DNA of 64,000 bases from the NCBI GenBank assembly GCA_027941995.1, contig CP115966.1, positions 1,674,001 through 1,738,000 of the forward strand, in the 5' to 3' direction. Below the pieces are notes generated by a model. The model searched no databases, was not told where the DNA came from, and saw only the letters and a program-made list of their open reading frames with translations. This document shows positions 1 to 8,708 of this stretch, piece after piece. Positions within the stretch are counted from its first letter, which is position 1. Each line of letters starts with the position of its first letter. Origin of the DNA: Erythrobacteraceae bacterium WH01K. GTDB lineage: Bacteria; Pseudomonadota; Alphaproteobacteria; Sphingomonadales; Sphingomonadaceae. Position numbers and translations under genes: made by a program.

Positions 1-18
1 GCAGCGACGGTCCGGCGC

Positions 19-411
19 CTAGCGCTGGGTCCGCACGCAGCGCAGCCTGCCTGGGGGACCGTCCGCGTTCATTTCCTGCAGCATGCTGGGACCGCGACGC
101 AGGAACTTCGCGCCTTTCAGCGGCCCGCGCGTGAAGGTCACGGTGCGGTCGGTCGCCAGATAGGTCCCGCTGCCGCGTGTAGAAAAATAGCTCGACGCAT
201 TGCCGATGGCGAAGTCCTTCTCGTGCACTGGCACCCAGGCCGCACCGTCCGCGCTGCCGGGCAGGGAGCACCGGTACTGGCCAAGAGGCAGGGTCTCCAG
301 CCGGCCCTCCGCCTGCGCCATCGCCTGCGTGCCGCCGGACGTCGCAGAGGCCACGCAGACAAGCGTGCCGAGCGCGAGGGCGCCGAGCTTCGGGCGGATG
401 CTCCTGAACAT
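19..411 (-). CDS. Small exported protein of unknown function
   Basis: A 130-residue product of unknown function. The first ~33 residues (MFRSIRPK, then a hydrophobic Ala/Leu/Gly stretch ending near AMAQAEG) look like a Sec signal peptide, so the mature ~97 residues are probably periplasmic. Two cysteines in the mature part (in QYRCSLPG near the start and LRCVRTQR at the end) could form a disulfide. I chose the ATG at 411 over the one at 441 because an AGGA Shine-Dalgarno lies about 9 nt upstream and the signal peptide then starts at the N-terminus. It runs away from efp, with about 130 nt between the two starts. I recognise no domain. Confidence 0.6.
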   Translation of the reverse strand: MFRSIRPKLGALALGTLVCVASATSGGTQAMAQAEGRLETLPLGQYRCSLPGSADGAAWVPVHEKDFAIGNASSYFSTRGSGTYLATDRTVTFTRGPLKGAKFLRRGPSMLQEMNADGPPGRLRCVRTQR

Positions 412-541
412 GGTTCGTGTTCCTATCATCTGACGCGCCATACCGCCACACTCCTTGCCGCCGGCTTACCAAGCGGCTAAGCGCAGGCCATGTTCCGGCG
501 GGCCTTCGACGGCCTTGTCGCCATTCCCAAGAGGCAAACCC

Positions 542-1105
542 ATGAAAATCAGCGGCGTGGACATCCGTCCCGGCAACATCATCGAATATGAAAACGGCAT
601 CTGGAAAGTTGCCAAGATCCAGCACACCCAGCCGGGCAAGGGCGGGGCGTACATGCAGGTCGAGATGAAGAACCTGCAGGATGGCCGCAAGACCAATGTC
701 CGCTTCCGCAGCGCCGATACGGTCGAGAAAGTGCGTCTGGAAACGCAGGAATACCAGTTCCTGTACGAAGACGGCGACATGCTGGTCTTCATGGACCAGA
801 ACACGTTCGAACAGATCAACCTGCCGAGCGACCTGCTGGGCGATGCCCGCCCGTTCCTGACCGACGGCATGACCGTGACGCTCGAACTGTGGGAGGAAAA
901 GCCGATCTCCGTCGCGCTGCCCGAACAGGTCGAGGCGACCATTGTCGAGGCGGACGCAGTGGTGAAGGGGCAGACCGCTTCCTCCAGCTACAAGCCGGCC
1001 GTGCTCGAAAACGGTGTGCGCGTGATGGTCCCGCCGCATATCGAGAGCGGCACCCGGATCGTCGTCGACGTCTACGAACAGACCTATGTCGGCAAGGCGA
1101 GCTGA
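542..1105 (+). CDS. efp: Translation elongation factor P
   Basis: EF-P binds between the P and E sites and relieves ribosome stalling at polyproline stretches. The 187-residue product has the family length and all three beta-barrel domains: an N-terminal KOW-like domain ([19 protein letters not shown]), a middle OB domain, and a C-terminal OB domain ending [13 protein letters not shown]. The loop tip PGKGGAY carries the lysine that is post-translationally modified in many bacteria. The ORF is open upstream to 455, but residues before 542 do not match the family, and AAGAGGC lies before the ATG at 542. The inositol monophosphatase gene follows 22 nt downstream and may be cotranscribed. Confidence 0.97.
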   Translation: MKISGVDIRPGNIIEYENGIWKVAKIQHTQPGKGGAYMQVEMKNLQDGRKTNVRFRSADTVEKVRLETQEYQFLYEDGDMLVFMDQNTFEQINLPSDLLGDARPFLTDGMTVTLELWEEKPISVALPEQVEATIVEADAVVKGQTASSSYKPAVLENGVRVMVPPHIESGTRIVVDVYEQTYVGKAS

Positions 1106-1127
1106 GCGCATTTAGAAGGTTTCTGGC

Positions 1128-1946
1128 ATGTCTATGTATTCAGGCCTGATCCGCGTCATGGAACGCGCCGCGCGCAAGGCCGGGGGCAAGCTGCGCCGCG
1201 ATTTCGGCGAGGTCGAGCACCTGCAGGTGAGCCGCAAGGGCCCGGCCGATTTCGTGTCGAAGGCCGACCGGATTGCCGAGCGCACGCTGTATGACGAACT
1301 GATCGCGGCGCGGCCCGACTGGGGTTTCGTGCTGGAAGAAGGCGGCATCATCGAAGGCGACCCGGACAAGCCGCGCTGGATCGTCGACCCGCTCGACGGG
1401 ACGAGCAACTTCCTCCACGCCATCCCGCATTTCGCGATCTCCATCGCGGTGCAGGAGCCCAAGCTCGGCGGCGGCGGATGGGGCGATGTGACCGCCGGGG
1501 TCATCTACCAGCCGATCCTCGACGAAACCTACTGGGCGGAAAAATCGCGCGGTGCATGGTTGCATGACGGGCGCCTGCGAGTGTCTTCGCGCCGCAGCCT
1601 GCCCGACGCGCTGATCGCCACCGGCATCCCGTTCCAGGGCCATGGCGACTTTGCCGAATGGGGCCGCATCTTCGGGGCCATCGGTCCCGAAGTCGCCGGG
1701 ATCCGCCGCTTCGGCGCAGCCTCGCTCGACCTCGCCTGGCTAGCTGCCGGACGCTTCGACGGTTTCTGGGAAAGCGGTCTCAACGACTGGGACACTGCCG
1801 CTGGTTGCCTGCTGGTGCGCGAGGCGGGCGGTTTCGTGTCCGATTTCCGCGGCCGTTCGCAGCCGATCCATTCGAAGCAGGTGCTGGCAGCCAATGACGC
1901 GCTGCATTCCCGCCTGCACAAACTCTTGGCAAATGCACTGAAGTAA
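1128..1946 (+). CDS. suhB: Inositol monophosphatase family protein (SuhB-like)
   Basis: A 272-residue Mg-dependent phosphatase of the inositol monophosphatase family. Visible motifs are EEGG at about residues 66-69, the metal-binding motif WIVDPLDGTSNFLH at about 84-97, and the C-terminal motif SGLNDWDTAAG. All metal ligands appear present. In bacteria SuhB-type proteins dephosphorylate inositol-1-phosphate and related sugars, and some bind the transcription machinery; the substrate here cannot be told from sequence. It follows efp at 22 nt and precedes a tRNA-Leu gene on the same strand. Confidence 0.9.
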   Translation: MSMYSGLIRVMERAARKAGGKLRRDFGEVEHLQVSRKGPADFVSKADRIAERTLYDELIAARPDWGFVLEEGGIIEGDPDKPRWIVDPLDGTSNFLHAIPHFAISIAVQEPKLGGGGWGDVTAGVIYQPILDETYWAEKSRGAWLHDGRLRVSSRRSLPDALIATGIPFQGHGDFAEWGRIFGAIGPEVAGIRRFGAASLDLAWLAAGRFDGFWESGLNDWDTAAGCLLVREAGGFVSDFRGRSQPIHSKQVLAANDALHSRLHKLLANALK

Positions 1947-1976
1947 CGCTATCCGCGCGGCCTGCCTCGCAGGCGT

Positions 1977-2061
1977 GCCCCTGTGGTGGAATTGGTAGAC
2001 GCGCTCGACTCAAAATCGAGTTCCTTACGGAGTGCCGGTTCGACTCCGGCCAGGGGCACCA
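1977..2061 (+). tRNA. tRNA-Leu (anticodon CAA)
   Basis: An 85-nt class II tRNA. The acceptor stem GCCCCTG pairs with CAGGGGC. The anticodon stem CTCGA/TCGAG encloses loop CTCAAAA with anticodon CAA at 2011-2013, which reads UUG. There is a long variable arm and a TPsiC arm containing GGTTCGACTCC. The discriminator A at 2058 and CCA at 2059-2061 are genome-encoded. I see no integrase or attachment-site duplication next to it. Confidence 0.97.
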
Positions 2062-2164
2062 CCCTTTTCGAAAATCTGGCGATCCGGCTGTAACCTTGCC
2101 CGATCCGCTGGCGAAACAGCCCCGGACACCGCCTGCGCTTTGCAGGTGCAAAGGGGATACCAGC

Positions 2165-2633
2165 ATGATTTTCACCATTCGCAGCGCGGCCCTGATCGTG
2201 GCAGCCGCGCTGTTCGCAGCCGTCCTGTCGAAGGCGTTCTACATCACGGTGGTCTCGAACACAGAAGGCGAGACACTGCGCCGCATCACGTGGATGACGG
2301 AAATGGCGCTGTTCACCATCCCCGCGACCGTGGGCATCGTGCTGGCGGCAAAGGACCGGGCCCATCCGCTGGCGTGGGCGGCCATCGCGGTCGGCGGCAT
2401 GGTCAACCTGATCCAGGTCGCCATGGGGCTCGCCATGTTCGGACCTGCGCGAGAGGCCGCCGATGCAGCCGTTTTCCAGACCGTGCTGCAGGGCGCCTTC
2501 TTCCTCTAATTTCCACGGCAAGGCGATGTTCGGCTTCGCAGCCATCGGTTTCGGCATTGCAGCCCTTCGCGGCGGCGCGGCTGCCAAGGGGCTGGGTATC
2601 GCCGGCATCCTGTCGGGCGGCATGAAGGGATAA
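2165..2633 (+). pseudogene. Small membrane protein gene disrupted by a +1 frameshift
   Basis: The open frame starts at ATG 2165 and gives 114 residues with several hydrophobic helices. It stops abruptly at TAA 2507-2509 right after QGAFFL. In the +1 frame the reading continues at once from 2511 as FHGKAMFGFAAIGFGIAALR and on for 40 codons to TAA 2631-2633, in the same Gly/Ala-rich membrane style. Removing one A at 2508-2509 restores one frame (FFLYFHGKAMFG), giving about 155 residues. So either the gene carries a one-base insertion or the assembly has an indel. Intact, it would be a four-helix membrane protein of unknown function. The frame is also open upstream to 2096, but the ATG at 2165 begins the first hydrophobic helix. 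Confidence 0.6.
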
Positions 2634-2687
2634 ATCGGGAGCCAAGTTCCCGCGAAAGATTAAAAGACTTGCGCTCAGGCATCCCGG

Positions 2688-4508
2688 ATGGGAATCGGGG
2701 CGCACGCCATGATACCCCCACCATCACCGCATGCGATTGCAGCCATGGCCGTCACGGTGGCCATGTTCATCGGCTTTGCCCGCAACAAGCTCAGCATCGA
2801 GATCATTTCGCTGCTGACGATCGCGGTCATCGCGGTGGGCCTCTATTTCTTCCCGCTGGAAGGGAACGACCCGACCGATGGCCTGGTCCTCGCCTTCGCA
2901 GGCTTCGGACATTACGCGCTGATCACGATCTGCGCGCTGATGATCATGGGGCGGGGACTGGTGGTGACCGGCGCGCTGGAGCCGGCGGCGCGGTTCCTGG
3001 AAAGCGTGTTCCGCTACAATATCCAGCTTGGCCTGCTGCTGTCGCTGGTGATTGCATTCGTCCTGTCGATGGGCGTCAACAATACGCCCGTCCTGGTCCT
3101 GCTGATGCCGATCTTCGTCGCGCTGGCGCATCGCGGCGCGTTGCCTGCCTCGAAGACGCTAATCCCGCTCAACGCCGCATCCCTGATCGGCGGGGTGGCC
3201 ACCACGATCGGCACCTCGACCAATATCCTCGTCGTTTCGATCGCAGTGGACCTTGGCATGCCGCGCATGGGCGTGTTCCACTTCACGCCGATCGTGCTGG
3301 TCGCAGGCGCCATCGCGCTGCCCTATCTCTGGCTGGTGATGCCCCGCCTGCTGGGTGACAACCGGGTGGAGAAGAGCCATGCGGAGCGCCGCTTCACGGC
3401 CCGCCTCCGGATCGAGGAAGACAGTCCGCTGAGGGGGCAGGACGCAGCCGACATACAGGCGAATCTGCCCGACGGGGTCGATTTCGTGGACCCGCCCAGC
3501 GGACCGCTTGAGGCGCAGCAACGCCTTCTGCTGTCGGGCACGCATGAAGGCCTGGAATCCGCCATGCGGATGCTGGACAGCGAAGTCGCGCCTGCCTGGG
3601 TGCTCGACCGTATCCGGCGCCAGTCCACGTCGCTTTCGCAGGATATCGCGGTGGTGGAGATGGCGGTGACCGCCGACAGCCGCCTGATTACGCGCACCCT
3701 GCCAAGTTCCGGCATTGCCGATCTTTACGGCGTGGCCGTTCTGGGCATCCACCGGCCCGAAAGACTGGTCGCCGAAAAGACCGTCTATAGCGAAGCCGGC
3801 GATTTGCGGATCGCGGAAGGCGACGTGATGCTCGTCATGGGATTGCCGGAAGACCTGGAGGAGTTCTCCCGCACGGACAGCCTGCTGAAGCTGGAAGGTA
3901 TGCGGGAACTTCCCCGCCGGTCGAAAGCGGTTCTGGCGGCGGCCATCATGGGCGGCTCGGTCGGGCTGGCCTCCATCGGCCTGATCCCGATCGCAATCGC
4001 GGCGCTGGCCGGATCGATCCTGATGTTCCTGACCGGCTGCGTGAAGTTCGACCGCGTGGGCAGGGCCCTGTCCGGGCAGGTCATCGTGCTGATCGCCGCC
4101 AGTATCGCGCTGGGGCGGATCATCGACGAAAGCGGCGCCGCCGAATGGCTCGGCCTCGTGCTGGCCTACGGCCTGCAATATCTGACACCGGCCCTGGTGC
4201 TGGCGGCAGTGATGCTGTTCGTGACGGTGCTGACGAATTTCGCCTCCAACGCGACGGCGGCGACCGTGGGCACGCCCATCGCCTTCAGCGTGGCAAACCA
4301 GCTGGGCATTCCGGCGGAACCGATGGTGCTGGCGGTGCTGTTCGGCTGCAACCTCTGCTATGCGACGCCTATCGCGTACCAGACCAACATGCTGATCATG
4401 TCGGAGGGGTCTTACGAGTTCAAAGACTACCTCAAGACCGGCGTTCCGCTGGTCCTGCTGATGGTGACGACGCTCTCTTTCCTGCTGGTGGTCACCTACA
4501 ATATCTAA
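2688..4508 (+). CDS. SLC13/CitMHS-type permease with TrkA-C domains
   Basis: A 606-residue inner membrane transporter of the ion transporter superfamily. Both halves consist of repeated hydrophobic helices. The first half carries the conserved SMGVNNTPVLVLLMP and GTSTNILV stretches, and the second carries FASNATAATVGTPIA near residue 520. Between them, about residues 225-400, lies a soluble insert of two TrkA-C-like domains, as in bacterial SLC13 proteins that move sulfate, dicarboxylates or other anions. The substrate cannot be predicted. An alternative ATG at 2709 would remove seven residues, and neither start has a strong Shine-Dalgarno. The gene stands alone, about 55 nt after the frameshifted gene. 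Confidence 0.88.
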   Translation: MGIGAHAMIPPPSPHAIAAMAVTVAMFIGFARNKLSIEIISLLTIAVIAVGLYFFPLEGNDPTDGLVLAFAGFGHYALITICALMIMGRGLVVTGALEPAARFLESVFRYNIQLGLLLSLVIAFVLSMGVNNTPVLVLLMPIFVALAHRGALPASKTLIPLNAASLIGGVATTIGTSTNILVVSIAVDLGMPRMGVFHFTPIVLVAGAIALPYLWLVMPRLLGDNRVEKSHAERRFTARLRIEEDSPLRGQDAADIQANLPDGVDFVDPPSGPLEAQQRLLLSGTHEGLESAMRMLDSEVAPAWVLDRIRRQSTSLSQDIAVVEMAVTADSRLITRTLPSSGIADLYGVAVLGIHRPERLVAEKTVYSEAGDLRIAEGDVMLVMGLPEDLEEFSRTDSLLKLEGMRELPRRSKAVLAAAIMGGSVGLASIGLIPIAIAALAGSILMFLTGCVKFDRVGRALSGQVIVLIAASIALGRIIDESGAAEWLGLVLAYGLQYLTPALVLAAVMLFVTVLTNFASNATAATVGTPIAFSVANQLGIPAEPMVLAVLFGCNLCYATPIAYQTNMLIMSEGSYEFKDYLKTGVPLVLLMVTTLSFLLVVTYNI

Positions 4509-4759
4509 GGCGATTGGCGGTCGCGCAGCCGCCCTGCGCATCGCGGGGCTTTCCTACAGGCAGGCAATCTGGCACCTTCACTCCATCGGGACGCCCGGGG
4601 TGTTTTCCTTCCTTCCTCGCGCGATGTGTCAACTTCGCTCAGAGGCCGTGAAAGGACGGAAATGCGAGGCGTCGACGGCATAAATGGTTTTGGGACCGAG
4701 CGGCGCATGTGTGTTCTTTGTCAACTTCGCACACGCTCACCGGAAGAGAGGAAACGACG

Positions 4760-6100
4760 ATGAACCGCATGACACGTTGGACGATCGGCGCCGCGGCGGC
4801 AGCGCTTCTGGCGGCAGGCCCTGCGGCCGCGCAGGACGATACGCTGCGCAGCGATCTGGCCGCCGACATGCCGGGACTGATGGAGCTTTACCGCGACCTG
4901 CACGCCAATCCCGAACTCAGTTTCGAAGAGGTGGAGACGGCAGCTAAACTTGCCGCGCGGATGCGGGCCATGGGGTTCGAAGTGACCGAAGGTGTGGGCC
5001 AGACAGGCGTGGTCGCCATGATGCGCAATGGCGATGGACCGTTGGTCATGCTGCGCGCCGACATGGACGGCTTGCCTGTCACGGAACAGACGGGTCTGCC
5101 CTATGCATCGAAGCAGGTCGCCATTCCCGCCTCGGGCGTGGAGACGGGCGTGATGCATGCCTGCGGCCACGACACCCACATGACGGGCTGGATCGGCGCG
5201 GCGCAATTGCTGGTCGATCGCAAGGACGAATGGTCGGGCACGCTGATGATGATCGCCCAGCCGGCAGAGGAGATCGGCGAGGGCGCGCCTGCCATGCTGG
5301 ATGACGGTCTCTACCAGCGTTTCGGCACGCCCGATTACGCCATCGCCTTTCACGATGCGGCCCAGTTTCCGGCAGGCATGATCGGCTATTCGCCGGGCTT
5401 CGCGCTTGCCAATGTGGACAGCGTGGACATCACCGTTCCGGGGATCGGCGGACACGGCGCCTATCCGCACACGACGAAGGACCCCATCGTCCTCGCCAGT
5501 GCGATCGTCATGAAACTGCAGACGCTGGTGAGCCGCGAAAGCTCGCCGCTCGATCCTGCCGTCGTCACGGTCGGCAGCTTCCATGCGGGCGCGAAGCACA
5601 ACATCATTTCCGACGAGGCGAAACTGCAGCTGACCGTCCGCAGCTATTCGGACGAATCGCGCAAGGCCCTGCTTGACGGGATCGCCCGTATCGCGCGCGG
5701 CGAGGCGATGGCGGCGGGAATGCCGGAGGACAAGATGCCCACCGTCTCGGTCGCGGAACAGTACACGCCTGCCACCTTCAACGACCCGGACTTTACCGAG
5801 ACGATCATGGCAGGATTCGCGGCGCGGTTCGGGGAAGACCGGGTGCAGCAGGTCCCCAGCGTCATGGGCGGAGAAGATTTCGGCCAGTTCCGCCGCTACG
5901 CACCGGAGGAAGTGCAGTCGCTGATTTTCTGGGTCGGCGGCGTGCCGCAGGAAGAATTCGATGCAGCGCAGAGCGGGGAGGGGACGCTGCCCTCGCTCCA
6001 CAGCCCCTTCTGGGCCCCCGACGCCGAAAAGGTGATTGCCACCGCCGCAGAAGCGCTCGCCGATGCAACCCTGAGATTGATGCCCGCCGGCGGAGAATGA
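4760..6100 (+). CDS. Exported M20D-family amidohydrolase/peptidase
   Basis: A 446-residue metal-dependent hydrolase related to hippurate hydrolase and indole-acetyl-amino acid hydrolases. An N-terminal signal peptide runs to about AAAQDD (residue 28), so it should act in the periplasm. Metal-binding motifs are MHACGHDTHM at about residues 131-140 and QPAEEIGEGAPAM at about 168-180, with a final His in LPSLHSPFW. The insert between them is the usual dimerisation domain. The start at 4760 is preceded by AGAGAGGAAA, and the longer frame from 4709 would place 17 unrelated residues ahead of the signal peptide. The substrate is unknown. The 251-nt gap upstream shows nothing I can name. Confidence 0.9.
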   Translation: MNRMTRWTIGAAAAALLAAGPAAAQDDTLRSDLAADMPGLMELYRDLHANPELSFEEVETAAKLAARMRAMGFEVTEGVGQTGVVAMMRNGDGPLVMLRADMDGLPVTEQTGLPYASKQVAIPASGVETGVMHACGHDTHMTGWIGAAQLLVDRKDEWSGTLMMIAQPAEEIGEGAPAMLDDGLYQRFGTPDYAIAFHDAAQFPAGMIGYSPGFALANVDSVDITVPGIGGHGAYPHTTKDPIVLASAIVMKLQTLVSRESSPLDPAVVTVGSFHAGAKHNIISDEAKLQLTVRSYSDESRKALLDGIARIARGEAMAAGMPEDKMPTVSVAEQYTPATFNDPDFTETIMAGFAARFGEDRVQQVPSVMGGEDFGQFRRYAPEEVQSLIFWVGGVPQEEFDAAQSGEGTLPSLHSPFWAPDAEKVIATAAEALADATLRLMPAGGE

Positions 6101-6115
6101 TGCCCGGTCGGGCGG

Positions 6116-6631
6116 TCAGTCCGGGGCGTCTTGCGAAGGTTCGGTGCGGCCGGCGCGTCGCATCGACTGGCGGGAGATGCGGGCCATGGTCGCGTCGTCC
6201 ATCGCGCGGTCCTGAAGGGTTTCCAGCATTTCGGCCTGCTCCTCCGGGCTGAGCGCCTCGAATTCCTCGCGCGTCAGGCCGAGAAGGATCCAGGGTTCCT
6301 CGGTCGACGCGCGGCGGGCAGGAGGGCGGTAACTGGAAGCGCCGCTTCCGGCGGTTCCGACCCAGCTATCGGGTGCGAATTCGCCCTCTACGATACCCGA
6401 CCGGGATGCATCGACCAATTGACCGGTGCCAAATGCTCTCTTGTTCGTTTTGCTGTGTTGCTGGCGTTTCTGTGCCGAAAACGTTTCGACCGTCTCGACA
6501 GCGTCGTCGACGTGTCTGCTGTTTCCGCTATCCGCCATGATGGCAACCGCCACAGTCAGAAGTACGGTAATCACCGCGAAATGGCGATACATCTTCGCCA
6601 TGCTCGGCGGGTTGTTGGCCTTCCTTACCAT
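6116..6631 (-). CDS. Hypothetical single-pass membrane or secreted protein
   Basis: 171 residues with one hydrophobic segment at about residues 16-34 (HFAVITVLLTVAVAIMA) and a polar, low-complexity remainder. The C-terminal third contains an acidic helix-forming stretch (LTREEFEALSPEEQAEMLET). I recognise no family. In-frame ATGs at 6601 and 6592 are possible alternative starts, and none of the three has a well-placed Shine-Dalgarno. It converges with the M20 hydrolase gene, leaving 15 nt between their stops. Confidence 0.55.
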   Translation of the reverse strand: MVRKANNPPSMAKMYRHFAVITVLLTVAVAIMADSGNSRHVDDAVETVETFSAQKRQQHSKTNKRAFGTGQLVDASRSGIVEGEFAPDSWVGTAGSGASSYRPPARRASTEEPWILLGLTREEFEALSPEEQAEMLETLQDRAMDDATMARISRQSMRRAGRTEPSQDAPD

Positions 6632-6705
6632 GACTGCGGCTTAGCGCGGATGGGTTAAGCAAAGCTGTGCGATGAAACGGGAAGGTCTTCGCAGAGCAAG
6701 AAATT

Positions 6706-6737
6706 GGGCGGCAGGCGGAATGAACCGCCTGCCGCCC
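6706..6737 (-). terminator. Intrinsic terminator downstream of the aceA unit
   Basis: A perfect 13-bp stem, 6706-6718 pairing with 6725-6737, with a 6-nt loop. Read on the minus strand it is followed by AATTTCTTG, which is moderately T-rich. It lies about 30 nt past the stop of the 57-residue ORF, so it should end the aceA transcript. Confidence 0.75.
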
Positions 6738-6766
6738 GTCTCCTCCCCAGGAGATGAAGTCAGCTG

Positions 6767-6940
6767 TCAGCTGTAATTGCCGAGCCGGTGGTGGAGGGCG
6801 TTGATCTTGGCCAGCTCCTCCCGGTCGTCCAGCGTCCTGGCGTGGCTTTCCAGCGCGCGCCGCAGCAATTTGAAATCGGCCGTGGAGAGCAGGGCACGTG
6901 CGCGCCCTGGCTCTTTCTGTCCGGTAGTTTCGTCGGTCAT
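6767..6940 (-). CDS. Small 57-residue protein downstream of aceA
   Basis: An ORF from ATG 6940 to TGA 6767, 22 nt after the aceA stop and ahead of the terminator at 6706-6737. It encodes a charged 57-residue protein starting MTDETTGQKEPGRARALL and ending HHRLGNYS, predicted mostly helical. GGGAGAATCACG lies just before the ATG and provides a GGGAG Shine-Dalgarno. Position, ribosome site and terminator placement support expression with aceA. I recognise no family, and any link to the glyoxylate cycle is inference from context only. Confidence 0.6.
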   Translation of the reverse strand: MTDETTGQKEPGRARALLSTADFKLLRRALESHARTLDDREELAKINALHHRLGNYS

Positions 6941-6962
6941 CGTGATTCTCCCGTCGCGGGGG

Positions 6963-8561
6963 TTATGCGGCCGCGAACTGGTTCATCGTATTGTCCTTGC
7001 CGCCTGCCTTCAATGCAGCTTCGCCGGCAAAATATTCCTTGTGGTCGTCCCCGATGTCGGATCCGGCCATGTTCTGATGCTTCACGCAGGCGATACCCTG
7101 GCGGATTTCCTCGCGCTGGACCTGCTTCACGTAACCCAGCATCGCCTCCTCGCCGAAATAGCGCTTGGCGAGATTGTCGGTGCTGAGCGCAGCCGTGTGA
7201 TAGGTCGGCAGGGTGATGAGGTGATGGAAGATGCCTGCCTCGCGCGCTGCATCGGCCTGGAACGTCTTGATCCGCTGATCCGCTTCGGCAGCGAGATCGG
7301 TATCGTCGTAGTCGATGCTCATCAGCTTCGCACGGTCGTAGGCGGACACGTCCTTGCCTTCTTCTTCCCAGGCATCGAAGACCTGCTGGCGGAAGTTGAG
7401 CGTCCAGTTGAAGCTCGGCGAGTTGTTGTAGACCAGCTTCGCGTTCGGGATGACTTCGCGGATACGCTTCACCATGCCGCCGATCTGGCCGATATGCGGC
7501 TTCTCAGTCTCGATCCACAGCAGGTCGGCACCGGCCTGAAGGCTCGTGATGCCATCGAGGACGCAGCGGTCTTCGCCCGTTCCGGGGCGGAACTGGTAGA
7601 GGTTGGACGGCAGGCGCTTGGGACGAAGCAGCTTGCCTTCGCGGCTCAGGAAAACGTCGCCGTTCTTGATGTCTTCGGGCGAGACTTCCTCGCAGTCGAG
7701 GTAGCTGTTGTACTGGTCACCCAGATCGCCTTCTTCCTTGGTATAGGCGATCTGCTTGGTCAGGCCGGCGCCAAGCGAGTCGGTGCGGGCGACGATGATG
7801 CCGTCTTCCACGCCCATTTCGAGGAAGGCGTAGCGGATGGCGCGGATCTTCTGGTGGAAGTCCTCGTGCGGGACGGTGACCTTGCCATCCTGGTGACCGC
7901 ACTGCTTCTCGTCGGACACCTGGTTCTCGATCTGTAGGGCGCAGGCGCCTGCTTCGATCATCTTCTTGGCGAGCAGGTAGGTTGCCTCGGCATTGCCGAA
8001 GCCTGCATCGATGTCGGCGATGATCGGGACGACGTGCGTTTCGTAATTGTCGATGGCGGACTGTATCCGCTTCGCTTCGACTTCGTCGCCGGCTTCGCGT
8101 GCCTTGTCCAGATCGGAGAACATCAGGCCCAGTTCGCGGGCGTCGGCCTGCTTCAGGAAGGTGTACAGTTCCTCGATCAGCGCGGGGACGCTGGTCTTCT
8201 CGTGCATGGACTGGTCGGGAAGGGGGCCGAATTCGCTACGCAGCGCCGCGACCATCCAGCCGGACAGGTAGAGGTAACGCAGCTTCGTGCCGCCGAAATG
8301 CTTCTTGATCGAAATCATCTTCTGCTGCGCGATGAAACCGTGCCAGCAGCCCAGCGACTGCGTGTACTGCGCCGGGTCGGCGTCATAGGCTTCCATGTCC
8401 TGGCGCATGATCTTCGCCGTGTACTTCGCGATGTCGAGGCCGGTAGGGAAACGGTTCTGCAGACGCATGCGTGCTGCACTTTCCGCGTCGATCGCATTCC
8501 ACGGCGCGCCGTTGGCGTCGATCGTCTTGGCGATTTCGTTGGTGGTATCCTGATAGGTCAT
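6963..8561 (-). CDS. aceA: Isocitrate lyase
   Basis: Cleaves isocitrate to glyoxylate and succinate, the first step of the glyoxylate shunt used for growth on acetate or fatty acids. At 532 residues it belongs to the longer isocitrate lyase type found in Pseudomonas and relatives rather than the ~430-residue E. coli type. The catalytic cysteine motif appears as KQCGHQDGK (KKCGH in most homologues), and PIIADIDAGFGNAEATY carries the metal-binding aspartates. The regulator gene at 8709 is divergent, with a 147-nt region between them rich in short repeats. A 57-residue ORF and a strong terminator follow. Malate synthase is not in the window. Confidence 0.97.
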   Translation of the reverse strand: MTYQDTTNEIAKTIDANGAPWNAIDAESAARMRLQNRFPTGLDIAKYTAKIMRQDMEAYDADPAQYTQSLGCWHGFIAQQKMISIKKHFGGTKLRYLYLSGWMVAALRSEFGPLPDQSMHEKTSVPALIEELYTFLKQADARELGLMFSDLDKAREAGDEVEAKRIQSAIDNYETHVVPIIADIDAGFGNAEATYLLAKKMIEAGACALQIENQVSDEKQCGHQDGKVTVPHEDFHQKIRAIRYAFLEMGVEDGIIVARTDSLGAGLTKQIAYTKEEGDLGDQYNSYLDCEEVSPEDIKNGDVFLSREGKLLRPKRLPSNLYQFRPGTGEDRCVLDGITSLQAGADLLWIETEKPHIGQIGGMVKRIREVIPNAKLVYNNSPSFNWTLNFRQQVFDAWEEEGKDVSAYDRAKLMSIDYDDTDLAAEADQRIKTFQADAAREAGIFHHLITLPTYHTAALSTDNLAKRYFGEEAMLGYVKQVQREEIRQGIACVKHQNMAGSDIGDDHKEYFAGEAALKAGGKDNTMNQFAAA

Positions 8562-8639
8562 GTCGGTCTCCGTTCATGGGGGAGGGATGGCGTTACCCGG
8601 TCTTCCTGCCATCGTTGGGCGCATTGCGACATGAAAAAT

Positions 8640-8675
8640 GACAAACTATCTTGTCTGATTGCGCAGTTTGCGCAA
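8640..8675. promoter_or_regulatory. Candidate operator region between aceA and its regulator
   Basis: Two motif types stand out in the divergent intergenic region. An inverted repeat GACAA-N6-TTGTC occupies 8640-8655. It is followed by two near-palindromic octamers in tandem, TTGCGCAG (8659-8666) and TTGCGCAA (8668-8675), spaced 9 bp. Further TTGTC and TTGACA elements lie at 8683-8687 and 8702-8707. The location suits binding by the ScfR-like regulator encoded next door, but the assignment is inference. Confidence 0.45.
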
Positions 8676-8708
8676 GAGAAGCTTGTCACCATGTAAAGAT
8701 ATTGACAA

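Noticed and set aside
1977-2061. tRNA-Leu as an integration site of a mobile element
   Set aside because: No integrase, no repeat of the tRNA 3' end and no change in gene character on either side.
3159-4541. 460-residue open frame antisense to the SLC13 permease
   Set aside because: Very rich in His, Arg, Gln and Asp with no hydrophobic core, the usual shadow of a high-GC membrane gene.
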